A stretch of 64,000 nt of DNA from JBKQVT01 sp963804825 (GTDB lineage Bacteria; Planctomycetota; Planctomycetia; Pirellulales; Thermoguttaceae), in the NCBI GenBank assembly GCA_963804825.1, contig CAWDRV010000003.1:558001-622000 (forward strand), in the 5' to 3' direction. Shown piece after piece: positions 54,260 to 63,756 of this stretch. The notes below the pieces were generated by a model. That model saw only the letters and a list, made by a program, of their open reading frames with translations, was not told the origin of the DNA and made no database searches. Within the stretch, counting starts at the first letter, position 1; the number at the start of each line of letters is the position of its first letter. The position numbers and the translations under genes were made by a program.

Positions 54260-56413
54260 TTAGCTGTCCGAGGTGCAGCCCGCGCCCATTTGGGAACAAG
54301 GTTGTTCCACCACGATCCGGCTGGCCAGATCGTCGATTTCTTGCAGCGCCGCCGCAACTTCATTGGCGCGATTGCTCTTGGCGAGTTGTTCGACGCGCTT
54401 GGCGGGGTCGGTAAACATGTCGAAACCGGCAGTTCCGGCCGTGCCCTTGAGGGTGTGGGCCAGGAAAGCCAGGTTCTCCAAGTCGCCCTGTTGCCACGCG
54501 TTTCTCATGGCCGTCCTCTGTTTCTCCAGGAACGCGACAAATTCCAGGACGATCTGACGGAACTCGGCGTCGCCGATCGGAAGCGAAGAGACGATTGCCT
54601 TTCCTTCCCGCTCCTCGGCTTGCGGAGTACCCATGGCCACTGCTTCGCCCACGGGATTGAGTTGGCTTGCCAAAGCGTCCGCGATCGTCTGCAGCAGACG
54701 AGTTGCGTTGACCGGTTTCGTCAGATAAAAGGAACAGCCGGCCTGGTGGCACTTCTGCTCGTCCCCCGACATGGCGTGTGCCGTCAAGGCTACAATCGGC
54801 GTCGCAACGCCCGTCGCGCGCAGGTGACGCGTGGCCGTGTAGCCGTCCATCACGGGCATCTGCATGTCCATCAGGATCACGTCAAATCGTTGTTGCCGGA
54901 CAAGGTCCAGCGCGATTTGTCCATTTTCTGCGGTAGCAACTTCCACGCCTGCACGCCGAAGAATAAGGCCGATGAGTTTGCGGTTCACTTGTCCGTCTTC
55001 GACCACGAGCACGCGCACCGGCGGGAGCATGATCGGCGACTGCCTTGCGGCGTTCGGCGCGGCGATCACTCCGTCGCCGACAGGGCTGGTGTGGATCTGC
55101 ACTCCCACCAAGGGCCCGATCTCCACCGTGGCCGTGAAGGTGCTGCCTTTTCCCGGCTCGCTCTTGACCGTGATGTCACCCCCCATCGCTTGCGCAATGC
55201 GCCGGCTGATCACCAGACCCAAACCGGTTCCGCCAAACTCGCGGGTCACGGAGTTGTCGGCCTGGGAGAAAGCATCGAAAATGCCTTTGAGCTTGTCGGG
55301 CGCGATGCCGATCCCCGTGTCGATCACGTCGAAGGCCATTTGCGCCCGATCGGGCCCACCGATCAGCCGACACACCAACTGCACCTCGCCGCGCTGCGTG
55401 AACTTCACGGCGTTGCCCATGAGGTTCATCAGCAGTTGCTTCAGTCGCAAGGGATCCGTGGAAATCGTGGCGGGGACGCCGTCGGGCCAGCGGCAGGTCA
55501 GTTGGAGACCCTTCTCTTGGGCGCAGGCGCGCATGATCGAGAGCACCATGGTCACGATCTCCAGAGGCGAGTAACGGACCGACTCGATGACCATGTGTCC
55601 AGCCTCGATCTTCGAGAGATCGAGCACGTCGTTGATCAATTCCAGCAAGTGGTTGCTGCTATCACAGATTGTGTTGATGTAGTCGCGGCGCTCCTCTTCA
55701 TCGTCGACCGAGCCGCTGCGCAGGATTTCCGCGAAGCCGAGGATGGCGTTGAGCGGCGTGCGGATTTCGTGGCTCATGTTGGCGAGAAACTGGCTCTTGG
55801 CCCGGTTGGCCGCTTCGGTGGCCGCGCAGGCTTGTTCCATCACCAGGCGTTGCTGTTCCTCGACGAGCCGCTTCTTCTGTTGTTCGATAGCAGCGACGAC
55901 TGCTTCGGTGTTGGAAATCTTCAGCGTATCCTCTTCCGCTTCGTGATGCCGGACCTGCGTGAGGAGTGTCCTGTTCTCGCGGAGTGCGCGCCCGGCCACC
56001 AACGCCAAGTGACCGCATACCCGCAACAGCGGAGCCGCGTGCTGAAGCTCTTCGAGTGTCGGCGGCGCGCTGCGCGTCAGGCCGCCGAGAAACCCGGACG
56101 ATGTCCCGGCCAGCCGGACGCCGAACAGCCGGTATTCCTGCTTCTCCGGCTCTCCCAGCAACTTGGAAAACACGCAACAGTCGCTCTTGGCCAGGGCGTC
56201 GCCAACGGCACGGGACGCCGGCGGGAGAAGACACCTTTCAGCCACGTCCGCCGCGTGCGCCATCTCGACGCAGCCTGCGGCATCCGCTACGAAGATCGAG
56301 GCCGGGCGTCCGAACGGCAAGGAGTCGGCCAGTTCGGCCAACTGCTCCGAGTCGTCCCCATCGTTGTCGCTCGCGCCGTAGAACTGCTTCATGTCTTCCA
56401 AGATCGTATTCAT
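54260..56413 (-). CDS. hybrid sensor histidine kinase with receiver and HPt domains
   Basis: 717 residues. The N terminus (1-165) is GAF-like, no transmembrane segment, so cytoplasmic. A coiled coil leads to HisKA with phospho-accepting His215 (FLANMSHEIRTPLNAILGFA), then HATPase_c (NLMGNAVKFTQRGE, DTGIGIAPDKL, GGTGLGLVI), a receiver (RVLVVEDGQVNRKLIGLILR; phospho-Asp in FDVILMDMQMPVMDG; conserved Lys in FYLTKPV), and a C-terminal HPt with LAHTLKGTAGTAG. This is a complete four-step phosphorelay in one protein. It is downstream of the HDOD gene by 10 bp. No output domain, so a separate partner is expected. Confidence 0.92.
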   Translation of the reverse strand: MNTILEDMKQFYGASDNDGDDSEQLAELADSLPFGRPASIFVADAAGCVEMAHAADVAERCLLPPASRAVGDALAKSDCCVFSKLLGEPEKQEYRLFGVRLAGTSSGFLGGLTRSAPPTLEELQHAAPLLRVCGHLALVAGRALRENRTLLTQVRHHEAEEDTLKISNTEAVVAAIEQQKKRLVEEQQRLVMEQACAATEAANRAKSQFLANMSHEIRTPLNAILGFAEILRSGSVDDEEERRDYINTICDSSNHLLELINDVLDLSKIEAGHMVIESVRYSPLEIVTMVLSIMRACAQEKGLQLTCRWPDGVPATISTDPLRLKQLLMNLMGNAVKFTQRGEVQLVCRLIGGPDRAQMAFDVIDTGIGIAPDKLKGIFDAFSQADNSVTREFGGTGLGLVISRRIAQAMGGDITVKSEPGKGSTFTATVEIGPLVGVQIHTSPVGDGVIAAPNAARQSPIMLPPVRVLVVEDGQVNRKLIGLILRRAGVEVATAENGQIALDLVRQQRFDVILMDMQMPVMDGYTATRHLRATGVATPIVALTAHAMSGDEQKCHQAGCSFYLTKPVNATRLLQTIADALASQLNPVGEAVAMGTPQAEEREGKAIVSSLPIGDAEFRQIVLEFVAFLEKQRTAMRNAWQQGDLENLAFLAHTLKGTAGTAGFDMFTDPAKRVEQLAKSNRANEVAAALQEIDDLASRIVVEQPCSQMGAGCTSDS

Positions 56414-56423
56414 TGGCCAGGAC

Positions 56424-57299
56424 TCACAAATGAAAGAGCGTTTGATTCATGGTTAACTCTCGATCGAGATCCTCGGCAAGCACTAGGAGGTCATCCTTTT
56501 TCAGGCCGAAGGCGGAGACTGCATCGCCTGGGAACCTCACAAGCTGCAATCCGATCGCAGAATACCCCCTCACCGAGCACAGGTAATTCGCCACCTCGAC
56601 GCACTGAACGGTGTCCCGGTACTTCCCCTGGCAGGCCGCGGAGTTGTGATGATAGCGCATCGTGTCGGCCACCCCGTTCGGCAGCTTCCACCGCTGGGCC
56701 ACCTGCTCTCCGAGCAAAGTGTGATCGAAACCCAGTTGCGCCCGCTCGGTCTCCACCAACGTCTTTCCCGCACGGAGCGACCGTATGACTCCGACAAACG
56801 AGCCGTGGATATGCTGATCTTCGAGGACGATCCCCAAGTCATGGAGAAGCCCGGCCAGGAACACGTCCTCGAAATGGCGCAGACGCATGCGCCTGGCAAT
56901 CATCCGTGCAGACACGCCCACGGCGACCAGGTGCCGCCAAAGCTGCTTTCGGTTGTACCTTCCGATCGACACGTCCTTCTGAAAGACGCTGCTGACGCTT
57001 GCGGTCATGATAAGGTTGCAAAGCTGCTTGACGCCAAGGTAAGGGATAGCTTGCTGCAGATTGGTGATCTTGCTCTGCAGCGCGTAGGCCGACGAGTTGA
57101 CACACCGCAATATGCGTGTGCACAGCGCGGGATCGGCTTCCACGACGTCTTTGATCTCGTGCACCCTGGAGTCTGGATCGTTAGCAATCCTGATGACCTG
57201 CAGTGCGATGTACGGCAAGATGGAAATCTCGGTGATGCGGCGCATCGCGATCGCCAGCGAGAGCACACTCCAGGACCCAGGACAGTCAATCTGCGGCAT
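56424..57299 (-). CDS. HDOD-domain signalling protein
   Basis: 291 residues. HDOD fold: ISILPYIALQVIRIANDPDS, VVEADPALCTRILRCVNSSA, ITNLQQAIPYLGVKQLCNLI, LAGLLHDLGIV (partial HD motif) and HTLLGEQVAQRWKLPNGVAD then AVRYHHNS-type segment (DTMRYHHNSA). HDOD proteins link chemotaxis, cyclic-di-nucleotide and two-component signalling; most lack catalytic residues. The start is ATG 57299, with an alternative at 57245. It precedes the hybrid kinase in the same transcription unit, suggesting a joint pathway. Intact. Confidence 0.9.
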   Translation of the reverse strand: MPQIDCPGSWSVLSLAIAMRRITEISILPYIALQVIRIANDPDSRVHEIKDVVEADPALCTRILRCVNSSAYALQSKITNLQQAIPYLGVKQLCNLIMTASVSSVFQKDVSIGRYNRKQLWRHLVAVGVSARMIARRMRLRHFEDVFLAGLLHDLGIVLEDQHIHGSFVGVIRSLRAGKTLVETERAQLGFDHTLLGEQVAQRWKLPNGVADTMRYHHNSAACQGKYRDTVQCVEVANYLCSVRGYSAIGLQLVRFPGDAVSAFGLKKDDLLVLAEDLDRELTMNQTLFHL

Positions 57300-57613
57300 G
57301 AGAATGACCCATTGCGGGTTGCTTATGCTGAAACGGACAAGACAACGCGGAACGGATGAGTACGCGGAAAGTCATCCCGAAGGTAACCGCAAGCACAAAT
57401 GTAATAACCTGTCCTCCCGGAGCGATCCAAGAGGGTTCCACCGCCCGAATACAGGCCGTCACGCGAACGTATCGTGCGAGGCACATCACGCACAGTGGAT
57501 GGTGCAGCATTTGTCACACCGCTCTGACTGGCCAGGGCACACCCAGAGTCCTAATCAAGTTTAGGTCATACTGGGGATTATGCAAAAACAAATGGGGGGG
57601 GTAACATGGGGGG
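57300..57613. other. 314-bp intergenic region with long G-runs
   Basis: Between divergent genes. It contains an 8-G run and a 7-G run around 57593-57616, near the putative start of the next gene. No promoter or hairpin can be asserted; homopolymers here are error-prone. Confidence 0.4.
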
Positions 57614-57910
57614 GTGACGATTCGGTACGTTTGCCTGCTGTCGGATCGGAGTTCTATCGCAATGGGCTCATCCGTGTCCACCCACCGAGACGTGTGGGCA
57701 AGAGCTTTGGCGACGGTCATTCTGCACTCCAGGGCTGGCGACGTGGCGCCGTCCTCGGATTCCGTGGAACTGGTCAGAATCAGCGGTCTGACCTCGGATT
57801 CGCTGATCGAGGTTGGGACGGAGCGTCAACTTGCCGATCTAGAGTCGCTGAAGGCGATGCTGGAGGCGGTGGACAAAGCTATAATTGTGCAAGGAAATAA
57901 GGGGCAGCGG

Positions 57911-59528
57911 ATGCCATCGCCGCCCAAGAGCGAACATGAGAGGGTTACGGCCTGTCGAAGCAAAAAAGGTAGGGCTGTGCGAAAGAACCAGACACGAAGG
58001 CGGCTCGCCCGTCAGCGGACCCAGCATCCGAGGCGGCACCGTTGGCACGAGGCTCTTGCGGCCTTGTCGGAGTACCGGAAACGGTATGGCGACTGCCGTG
58101 TGCCCAGCAAGTGGCCGAAGAAACAATGGCTGGCATCTTGGGTAAGTAAAATGCGTCATGCCAGGAACCGGAACCTGCTGACGAAGGCCCAAATCCGAGA
58201 GCTTGACCAAATCGGCTTCAGTTGGAGCATCGATTTTCGCCAAATTTGGGAACAACGTTTCAAGAAACTGGAGGCGTTCAAGCGGGAACACGGGCACTGC
58301 AATGTGCCGAGGGGCTACCCTCTGAACCGGCAGCTCGCATACTGGGTCGACAGTGTTCGGCGGCGGAAGAAGCAGGGCAGACTGGGCAAGGCGAGCATCC
58401 GCCGACTGGATGCCCTTGGTTTCTGTTGGTCTTTGCTCCGCCGCCGATTCCACCGCCGGGACTTGGACGAGCTGGTGGCCGCGCTCACGGCTTTCAAGAA
58501 AAGGCATGGGCATTGTAATTTCGGCGCCGCCCAGGAAGGTGTGGATCGAGACCTTGTGAGCTGGTTGAAGGATGTGCGGAAGAGCAAGAAGCAAGGGCGG
58601 CTCGACCCCAAGTATGTCAGGCGACTGGAGAGGCTCGGTTTCGAGTGGGAGCCCAAGAAGCAGCATTCGCAGAAAATGTACTCGGCCTTGCTGGACTACC
58701 GGAAGCGATATGGCGATTGCCGTGTGCCTTATCAATGGCCGGAGAACCGGAGGCTGGCGTGTTGGGTGGCCAACGTGCGTGCGGCCAGGAAGCGGAACAA
58801 GCTGCCCCAAGTCCGAATCCGACAGCTTAACCGAATCGGCTTCACCTGGAACGCTGACTTGCGGGAGAGGCTTTGGGAACAACGCTTGAAGGAACTGAAG
58901 GAGTTTAAGAGAAGGCATGGGCATTGCAGTGTACCCAGCAAGTATCCCCCAGCCCCTTCGCTGGCTTCTTGGGCGTCAAGAATGCGGCATCAAAAGAGGC
59001 ATGGCACCCTTGCCAAGGAAAGGATTCCGCCGCCTCGCCGCCATCGGCTTCTATTGGGACATGAGCAAGGGCAGACCGCTTCGGAGGCCAAAGAGCCGCA
59101 GGGCCAGCCTGCGGAAACACGACAAGCAGAAACGTGGCGGCAGGGCCCCCCTTGTGCAGACCATTCATGGTGTCCGGCCCATTACAGCGAGCAATGCGAA
59201 AGGATTATCTATGCCAGTTCAATCACATCCCATCGCACAAGCCGCCACGTTCCTGACCACCGGGCCGGGAACCCCCAAGGAGAAGCTCGTCCTGGGCGGC
59301 AAGCTGATCTGGGCCGCGAGGCTGCTCCCCGAAGATTGGACGCCGGACCTGCTGGAGCGGGCGAACGGCATCTACCAGGGGCTCCTGACCGGCGGCAGCG
59401 TGCGGAGGACGGTCAAGCAGATGGACGAGAACACCGCCGACAAACGTCTCAAGCGACTCGCCAAGGATACGGCGGAGTTGGCGGCGGAAATCGAGCAGGC
59501 CAGGAGCCAGGCACGCCCGCACAGGTGA
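57911..59528 (+). pseudogene. stand-alone helicase-associated (HA) repeat protein, frame-shifted
   Basis: Five ~65-residue HA repeats, each of the form W..L..FK..HGHCNVP..Y.....LA.WV...R..K..G.L....R.L...GF.W: residues start near 58045, 58245, 58460, 58670 and 58875. The start is ATG 57911 (MPSPPKSEHERV) or an earlier ATG at 57614; the upstream part has no repeat. The fifth repeat breaks at 59025, where ATTCCGCC should be ATTCGCC; correcting it gives RRLAAIGFYWDM and continues in frame to 59528, through the small gene below. No helicase motifs are present. HA repeats bind nucleic acid; a stand-alone array is unusual. Confidence 0.7.
59211..59528 (+). CDS. 105-residue hypothetical protein
   Basis: ATG 59211 with AAAGGA 8 bases upstream. 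Globular, helix-rich: KEKLVLGGKLIWAARLLPED, LLERANGIYQGLLTGGSVRR, KRLKRLAKDTAELAAEIEQA. Because the corrected HA frame reads into it, it could instead be the C-terminal domain of that protein; the ribosome site favours a separate gene. No family recognised. Confidence 0.5.
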   Translation: MPVQSHPIAQAATFLTTGPGTPKEKLVLGGKLIWAARLLPEDWTPDLLERANGIYQGLLTGGSVRRTVKQMDENTADKRLKRLAKDTAELAAEIEQARSQARPHR

Positions 59529-59549
59529 TCCGCCGATTTCGTCGGCCCT

Positions 59550-59798
59550 TCACTCGCGGTCGCCTAGCGGGCTCTTGTGCGTGTCAGGCGGCGTCCCGAG
59601 CAGCCGATACCAGACGTACTTGCCCATCCGCCCGCATACGCGCCCAGCCCCGAGCTTGCGGGAAAGCCGCACGACGCTGTGCAGCGGCAATAGGCCGTCT
59701 GGAATACAGGCGAAATCTTCCTGTCGGGTCACCGGAACCACGCAGAAGTCGATGTGCTTCACGCTGGCCGTGTTGTCAACCAGGTCGATCCGAATCAT
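59550..59798 (-). CDS. 82-residue hypothetical protein
   Basis: ATG 59798 with GGGGGGTGAG just upstream. MIRIDLVDNTASVKHIDFCV, then VVRLSRKLGAGRVCGRMGKY and VWYRLLGTPP. Basic, no signal peptide, unknown family. Convergent with the preceding gene, 21 bp between stops. Confidence 0.55.
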   Translation of the reverse strand: MIRIDLVDNTASVKHIDFCVVPVTRQEDFACIPDGLLPLHSVVRLSRKLGAGRVCGRMGKYVWYRLLGTPPDTHKSPLGDRE

Positions 59799-60008
59799 AG
59801 CTCACCCCCCACTGTTTGCAGCCGGGCTGGACCGGCAACGCCACGCTGCCATTATCACCGCTCTCGCCCGGGCCTGCAAGTGGTGCCGGACGACCCACTT
59901 GCGTAATGGCACGTTGACCGGTTACACTTGTAACCATTGGATGGCGACCAGTCGGCGATCGTAAGCTGGGCGGCGTCAATCCAAGCAACCACTACGGGAA
60001 ACGCACAA

Positions 60009-60206
60009 ATGGCAGAAGGCACAATCAAGAGGTTGACGGACAGGGGTTTCGGGTTCATCAACACGGGGAAGGAAAAAGACCTGTTTTTTCACTCATCGAG
60101 CGTACAAGGGGTCAGCTTCGACGAACTGCATGTAGGCCAAAAGGTGTCCTACACGGAAGGCCAGGGTCCCAAAGGCCCGTGTGCCGAGAACGTCAAGCCG
60201 GTGTAG
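60009..60206 (+). CDS. cold-shock domain protein
   Basis: 65 residues from ATG 60009: MAEGTIKRLTDRGFGFINTG, RNP1 (RGFGFI), KDLFFHSSSVQGVSFDEL with RNP2 (DLFFHSS) and the C-terminal strand KVSYTEGQGPKGPCAENVKP. A complete CspA-type OB fold that binds single-stranded nucleic acid and acts as RNA chaperone in the cytoplasm. The canonical W of the first strand (GxVKWF) is L here (KRLTDRG). Intact. Confidence 0.92.
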   Translation: MAEGTIKRLTDRGFGFINTGKEKDLFFHSSSVQGVSFDELHVGQKVSYTEGQGPKGPCAENVKPV

Positions 60207-60226
60207 TTCCGCCAGGACTTGGTGCG

Positions 60227-60382
60227 ATGGAGCCGGCAAGGACCGACGCCCCATGCTCATCCTGTTCCTGCACGCTCGACCCTCCCATCCCGACCGGCAG
60301 CTCCCGTTCTTTCGCCATCCAGGAGTTCGATGATCGTGACAAGGCGGAGCGGATCGCCCGGAAATTGATGGTGGACGCATGA
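60227..60382 (+). CDS. possible 51-residue protein
   Basis: ATG 60227. The end, SFAIQEFDDRDKAERIARKL then MVDA, reads like an amphipathic helix from a real protein, but the first 30 codons are Pro/Ser/Cys-rich and unlike the end. Weak ribosome site. The rest of 60207-60470 shows nothing. Confidence 0.3.
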   Translation: MEPARTDAPCSSCSCTLDPPIPTGSSRSFAIQEFDDRDKAERIARKLMVDA

Positions 60383-60470
60383 GGCGGACCATCTCCAGTG
60401 GGCGTGCGACGATCCTCGTACCATAAGGCCACGGAAGCCTCCGTCGCCTCGCTGCTGCCGGGACCAACGC

Positions 60471-60779
60471 TCAGTCGTTCATGTCCAAGAACACTTCGTC
60501 CGAGAGGTCCCGCTGTGCCGCCACTCCCCATTCATCCAGGCGGCGGCGATTGCCCACGGCGTGCCAAGGACTGACGCCCCGCAGTTCGGGCATCATTTCC
60601 GTCAACTGGTCGATGAGCGTCTGGGCCATCAGGTGGACGGGCTCTTGCTCGGCCTGTTCCACGATGGCCAGCACCGTTTTCATGAGGCGGACCAACTGGA
60701 CTTGCTTCATCAACGGTTCCGAGAGCGTATCCTCCGACTCGACCGGCAGTTCATCAGCAACAGCGGCAAGCAGATTCAT
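60471..60779 (-). CDS. 102-residue hypothetical protein
   Basis: ATG 60779 with GGAGG 7 bases upstream. MNLLAAVADELPVESEDTLS, then VQLVRLMKTVLAIVEQAEQE, LMAQTLIDQLTEMMPELRGV and AQRDLSDEVFLDMND. Acidic, helical, without signal peptide or known family. Stands alone; the 349-bp region upstream (60780-61128) contains one inverted repeat. Confidence 0.6.
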   Translation of the reverse strand: MNLLAAVADELPVESEDTLSEPLMKQVQLVRLMKTVLAIVEQAEQEPVHLMAQTLIDQLTEMMPELRGVSPWHAVGNRRRLDEWGVAAQRDLSDEVFLDMND

Positions 60780-60843
60780 CGTGTCGCCTCCGTGAGTAAG
60801 AACAAAAAACTTTCCGTGGCCGGATTTCCACAGAAAACAAAAA

Positions 60844-60889
60844 AAGCCGACATGGCGGAACACCCGATGGTATTCGGCCACGTCGGCTT
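60844..60889. repeat. inverted repeat AAGCCGACATGGC / GCCACGTCGGCTT
   Basis: 13-bp arms with one mismatch, 20-base loop, 65-110 bp upstream of the 60471-60779 gene and preceded by an A7 run. On the minus strand the arm is followed by TTTTTTTG, so it could be a terminator for a gene reading leftward. Confidence 0.5.
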
Positions 60890-61128
60890 ACTCGGCAACG
60901 AGCCCCCCGGCAAAACCGGGTTGCTCTTCATCTAGTCATCCGGCGAGTTCTGTCCAATGTACAGCTTGGAATGGGGAACACAATAGCATCTCCTCGGATG
61001 AAATTCAGATGCCAGCACTGCCAGCGGACGCCTTTGCCCCGATTTCGACAAGGTGAGGCGGGGTGATGCCGGCATCGCAGTGGATAGGCTGTGTGGTAGG
61101 ATGGGGTCCGCCCGCTGGTTGGCAGCGA

Positions 61129-61536
61129 CTATTTCCTGACCTTCGGAAACCTTGCCCGCAACTCCCGGCAAGCCAGCATCAACTGCGGAGACAACTCAGG
61201 AAGCCGCTCCACGATGTAGGACATGTGGGCTTCCATCCCCTTGAAGCCAGTGGCGCCGGCGTCCTGGCCGCTCACGCTATGGCTGTCCTGCAAACGGCTG
61301 ACCAACTCTTCCTCAGAAATACGTTGCTTCTCCACCGCCCGCGCGGATTCGAGCAGGGCCTTCGCTCCGTCACACTCCGGCTCAAGGGTGCGGAGGCGGG
61401 CATTTTGGTATTTGCGAGCGGCATCCCCCAAAGTGTCCCGCAAGATAGCGAGGTCTGCAAGCTGCTGTTGATGGCCCTTGATCCGCGCCTCCAAGCCCGT
61501 TGCGAAGCAGGCATCTACGACGTGACGAAGCGGCAT
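61129..61536 (-). CDS. 135-residue hypothetical protein downstream of nrfA
   Basis: ATG 61536. MPLRHVVDACFATGLEARIK, GHQQQLADLAILRDTLGDAA, ARLRTLEPECDGAKALLESA, SYIVERLPELSPQLMLACRE. Helical, no signal peptide and no CxxCH motif, so it is not an Nrf maturation subunit. It starts 29 bp after the nrfA stop on the same strand and could be cotranscribed. No family recognised. Confidence 0.6.
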   Translation of the reverse strand: MPLRHVVDACFATGLEARIKGHQQQLADLAILRDTLGDAARKYQNARLRTLEPECDGAKALLESARAVEKQRISEEELVSRLQDSHSVSGQDAGATGFKGMEAHMSYIVERLPELSPQLMLACRELRARFPKVRK

Positions 61537-61565
61537 TGAAGCGTTCCGGAACGTATCGTCCCCGG

Positions 61566-63031
61566 TCACTTCCCGCCGGCGATCAGCTTCGGCGGCTTGC
61601 CGGCGAGGAACTGCTGGACCAACTTCTGGGCCTTCTCCTTCGTGCTGAAGTCCGGATACTCGACCGGGCGGGTGACGCCGTGCCTGGCCAGGATCCGGGC
61701 ACATTCGACTCGCCCTTGGCCCGCCAGGTCCACGGCGGCCGCCAGGATCCGCATGCACTCTTGCGGCGAGTGGAAGCCCATGCCGTTGTTGGCCGCCACG
61801 TAGTCCCATCGCAACTGGGCGCTGCGGACGAGGCGGCGGACGCCAGCCAATTCCCGGTCGTCGGCCCCGGCCTGCATGGCCGCCGCCACGTCGAAATGGG
61901 CCTGCGCCAGGGCCAGTTCCGCCCGCCGCCGACCTTCGTGGACCTTGTCCTGGATCGCCTCGACCCGCTGGCGAATCTCCTCTTCGCTCCAGCGGTGGCA
62001 GACCGCGCAGCAATTGCTGATGTTCAGCAACGGACTTTGCAGGTGGTGGTCGGTGAACTTCGCCCCCCCTTCGCTCCGATACGGCATGTGGCAATCGGCG
62101 CAGGCCACGTTGCGATAGGCGTGCACGCCCGTCCGGTAGACCTCGTAGTCGGGATGGCGGATCTTCACCATCCGCGTCTTGCTGATCGCGTTGGTGAAGT
62201 CGGCGAACTCGGCGTCGGCAGAGCCGGTGTACTTGGCGTCGGCAAAATACTCATCCATCTTCTCGGGCGTGGTCCCCTCGTCCCAGGGGAAAGTCAGGTA
62301 ATGGTCCTTGCCCTTGAAGTAATACTCGACGTGGCACTGGCGCAGAACCAGGGACCGCATCTCCTGGTGCGAAACCTTGTCGACGTCTTTGCCCTGCCGT
62401 TGGAACGCTTCTCGCAGCGCGGGCCGCGTGATGCGGAGCCGCATCGTGTTGGGCTCGTGGCAATCAAAGCAACCGATCGGATGCGTCACCTCGCCCTTGA
62501 GGTCCACAAACTTGTCGGCGTAAAACTGCCTGACCCCATCCTTCCCCATTTCGTGCATCAGCCGCGGCACGTCGGGGCTCTTGCAGGTCCAGCACGTGGC
62601 CGGCGTCTTGGCATCTACCCGCAGCGTCTTCGTCACGTCTTCGACGGCATGGACGTGTCCGCGGGCCTGGCGATAATCCTTGCCGAAGCCGTAGCCGGCG
62701 AAGAGAATGACGTTGGCGGGCGTGGCGGCCAGGTAGTCGCGCTGCGTGGCCCCTCCATATTTGGTCCGGCCGGTGCTATCGGCCATGAGTTTGTAGGTTT
62801 CGTACTGGCGGGGAAAGTCTTCGCCCCACTTGGCGGCGTCCATTTCCCAGTCGCCAATGGGCACGAGCGGCCGCTGTTGCGCGGCCTCCTGACGGCGCTC
62901 GAGGATCGAGGCGGCCAGAATGCCCAACCCGAAGGTGACGGCCAGGGCGGCGATCATCACGGCCCAGCCACGCCAGGCAGGCAGCGGGCGGGGGAAAAAA
63001 CCGGCGGACTTTCATGCGGCGGTTCACTCAT
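61566..63031 (-). CDS. nrfA: cytochrome c nitrite reductase, catalytic subunit (frame break near N terminus)
   Basis: About 488 residues. Reduces nitrite to ammonium in the periplasm with six electrons. Haem motifs in order: CWTCK (active-site haem 1, Lys ligand), CFDCH, then LRQCHVEYYF where haem 3 needs CAQCH, CADCHMPY, and CAVCH. The catalytic Tyr (VEYYF) and His (FTDHHLQSP) are kept. The true start is ATG 63031, overlapping the nrfH stop (ATGAGTGA); the T6C5 run at 62990-63000 must lose or gain a base to link MSEPPHESPPVF to PRPLPAWRGWAVMIAALAVT. Without correction the frame opens only at 62960. See findings for haem 3. Confidence 0.9.
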
Positions 63032-63707
63032 GCTTGATGTCCTTGCTGGGGCGAGCGGGACGCTTGCCAATCAGGGGCTCTTGCAGCGGATTGTGGACGG
63101 GGGGGAGTTGCGGCTGGAAGACACCGGGCGTGGCTGCCAGGCTGCGGACGCGGCCATGCGGCACCTCGCGGTGACAGTCCCAGCAGCGGAGGCCGCCAGG
63201 CTGATGGGCGGCCTGCGATACGTTTTGCAGCACGCCGGCATGGCAGCGGCGGCAGTTGTTCTCGACCACCGGCACGGCGCGGTCGGAGAGTCGAATCACT
63301 TGCGGTTCCCATCGCATGGTGAAGACCGTGGCGTGCCACAGGCCGTCTTGGGCCTTGAAGCCATATTGCGCCGCCAGGGACGTGTGCGGCACGTGGCAGT
63401 CGTTGCAGGTGGCGACCCGGCCATGGCTGCTGTGTTGCCAGGTGACGTACTGGGTGGTCATGACGTGGCAGTTCATGCACGTTTCCGGGGCATCGCTGAG
63501 GTAGGAGGCGGCCCGGGAAATGTGCATGACAAACAGCCCGCTGCCAGCCGCGATGCCGAGTGCGAGAAAGCCGGGCAACTGCCAACGCGCCGGGAGGAAC
63601 CGCAGCCCCGCCAGTCGTCGGATGGTTTCACCGGCTGGAGTCATCTTGACCAACATTTCCCGGTTGGCGTGAGCCTGAATCCGATCCAGGCTCATACGTC
63701 CATTCAT
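63024..63707 (-). CDS. nrfH: cytochrome c nitrite reductase, membrane tetrahaem subunit
   Basis: 227 residues (ATG 63707; an internal Met at ~21 is also possible). One N-terminal transmembrane helix (LPGFLALGIAAGSGLFVM), then four haem motifs CMNCH, CNDCH, CRRCH and CWDCH. This NapC/NirT-family quinol dehydrogenase passes electrons from the menaquinol pool to NrfA and anchors it to the membrane. The C-terminal extension VFQPQLPPVHNPLQEPLIGK is of the NrfH type. The stop overlaps the nrfA start by 8 bp, showing translational coupling. Intact. Confidence 0.92.
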   Translation of the reverse strand: MNGRMSLDRIQAHANREMLVKMTPAGETIRRLAGLRFLPARWQLPGFLALGIAAGSGLFVMHISRAASYLSDAPETCMNCHVMTTQYVTWQHSSHGRVATCNDCHVPHTSLAAQYGFKAQDGLWHATVFTMRWEPQVIRLSDRAVPVVENNCRRCHAGVLQNVSQAAHQPGGLRCWDCHREVPHGRVRSLAATPGVFQPQLPPVHNPLQEPLIGKRPARPSKDIKHE

Positions 63708-63756
63708 TTTTCAAAGGCCGCCCGCAATGTCAAGCACCCGAGTGGGTTTTCTCTGT

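Noticed and set aside
61129..61536. Additional Nrf subunit after nrfA
   Set aside because: No haem-binding motif, signal peptide or membrane segment; only position links it to nrfHA.
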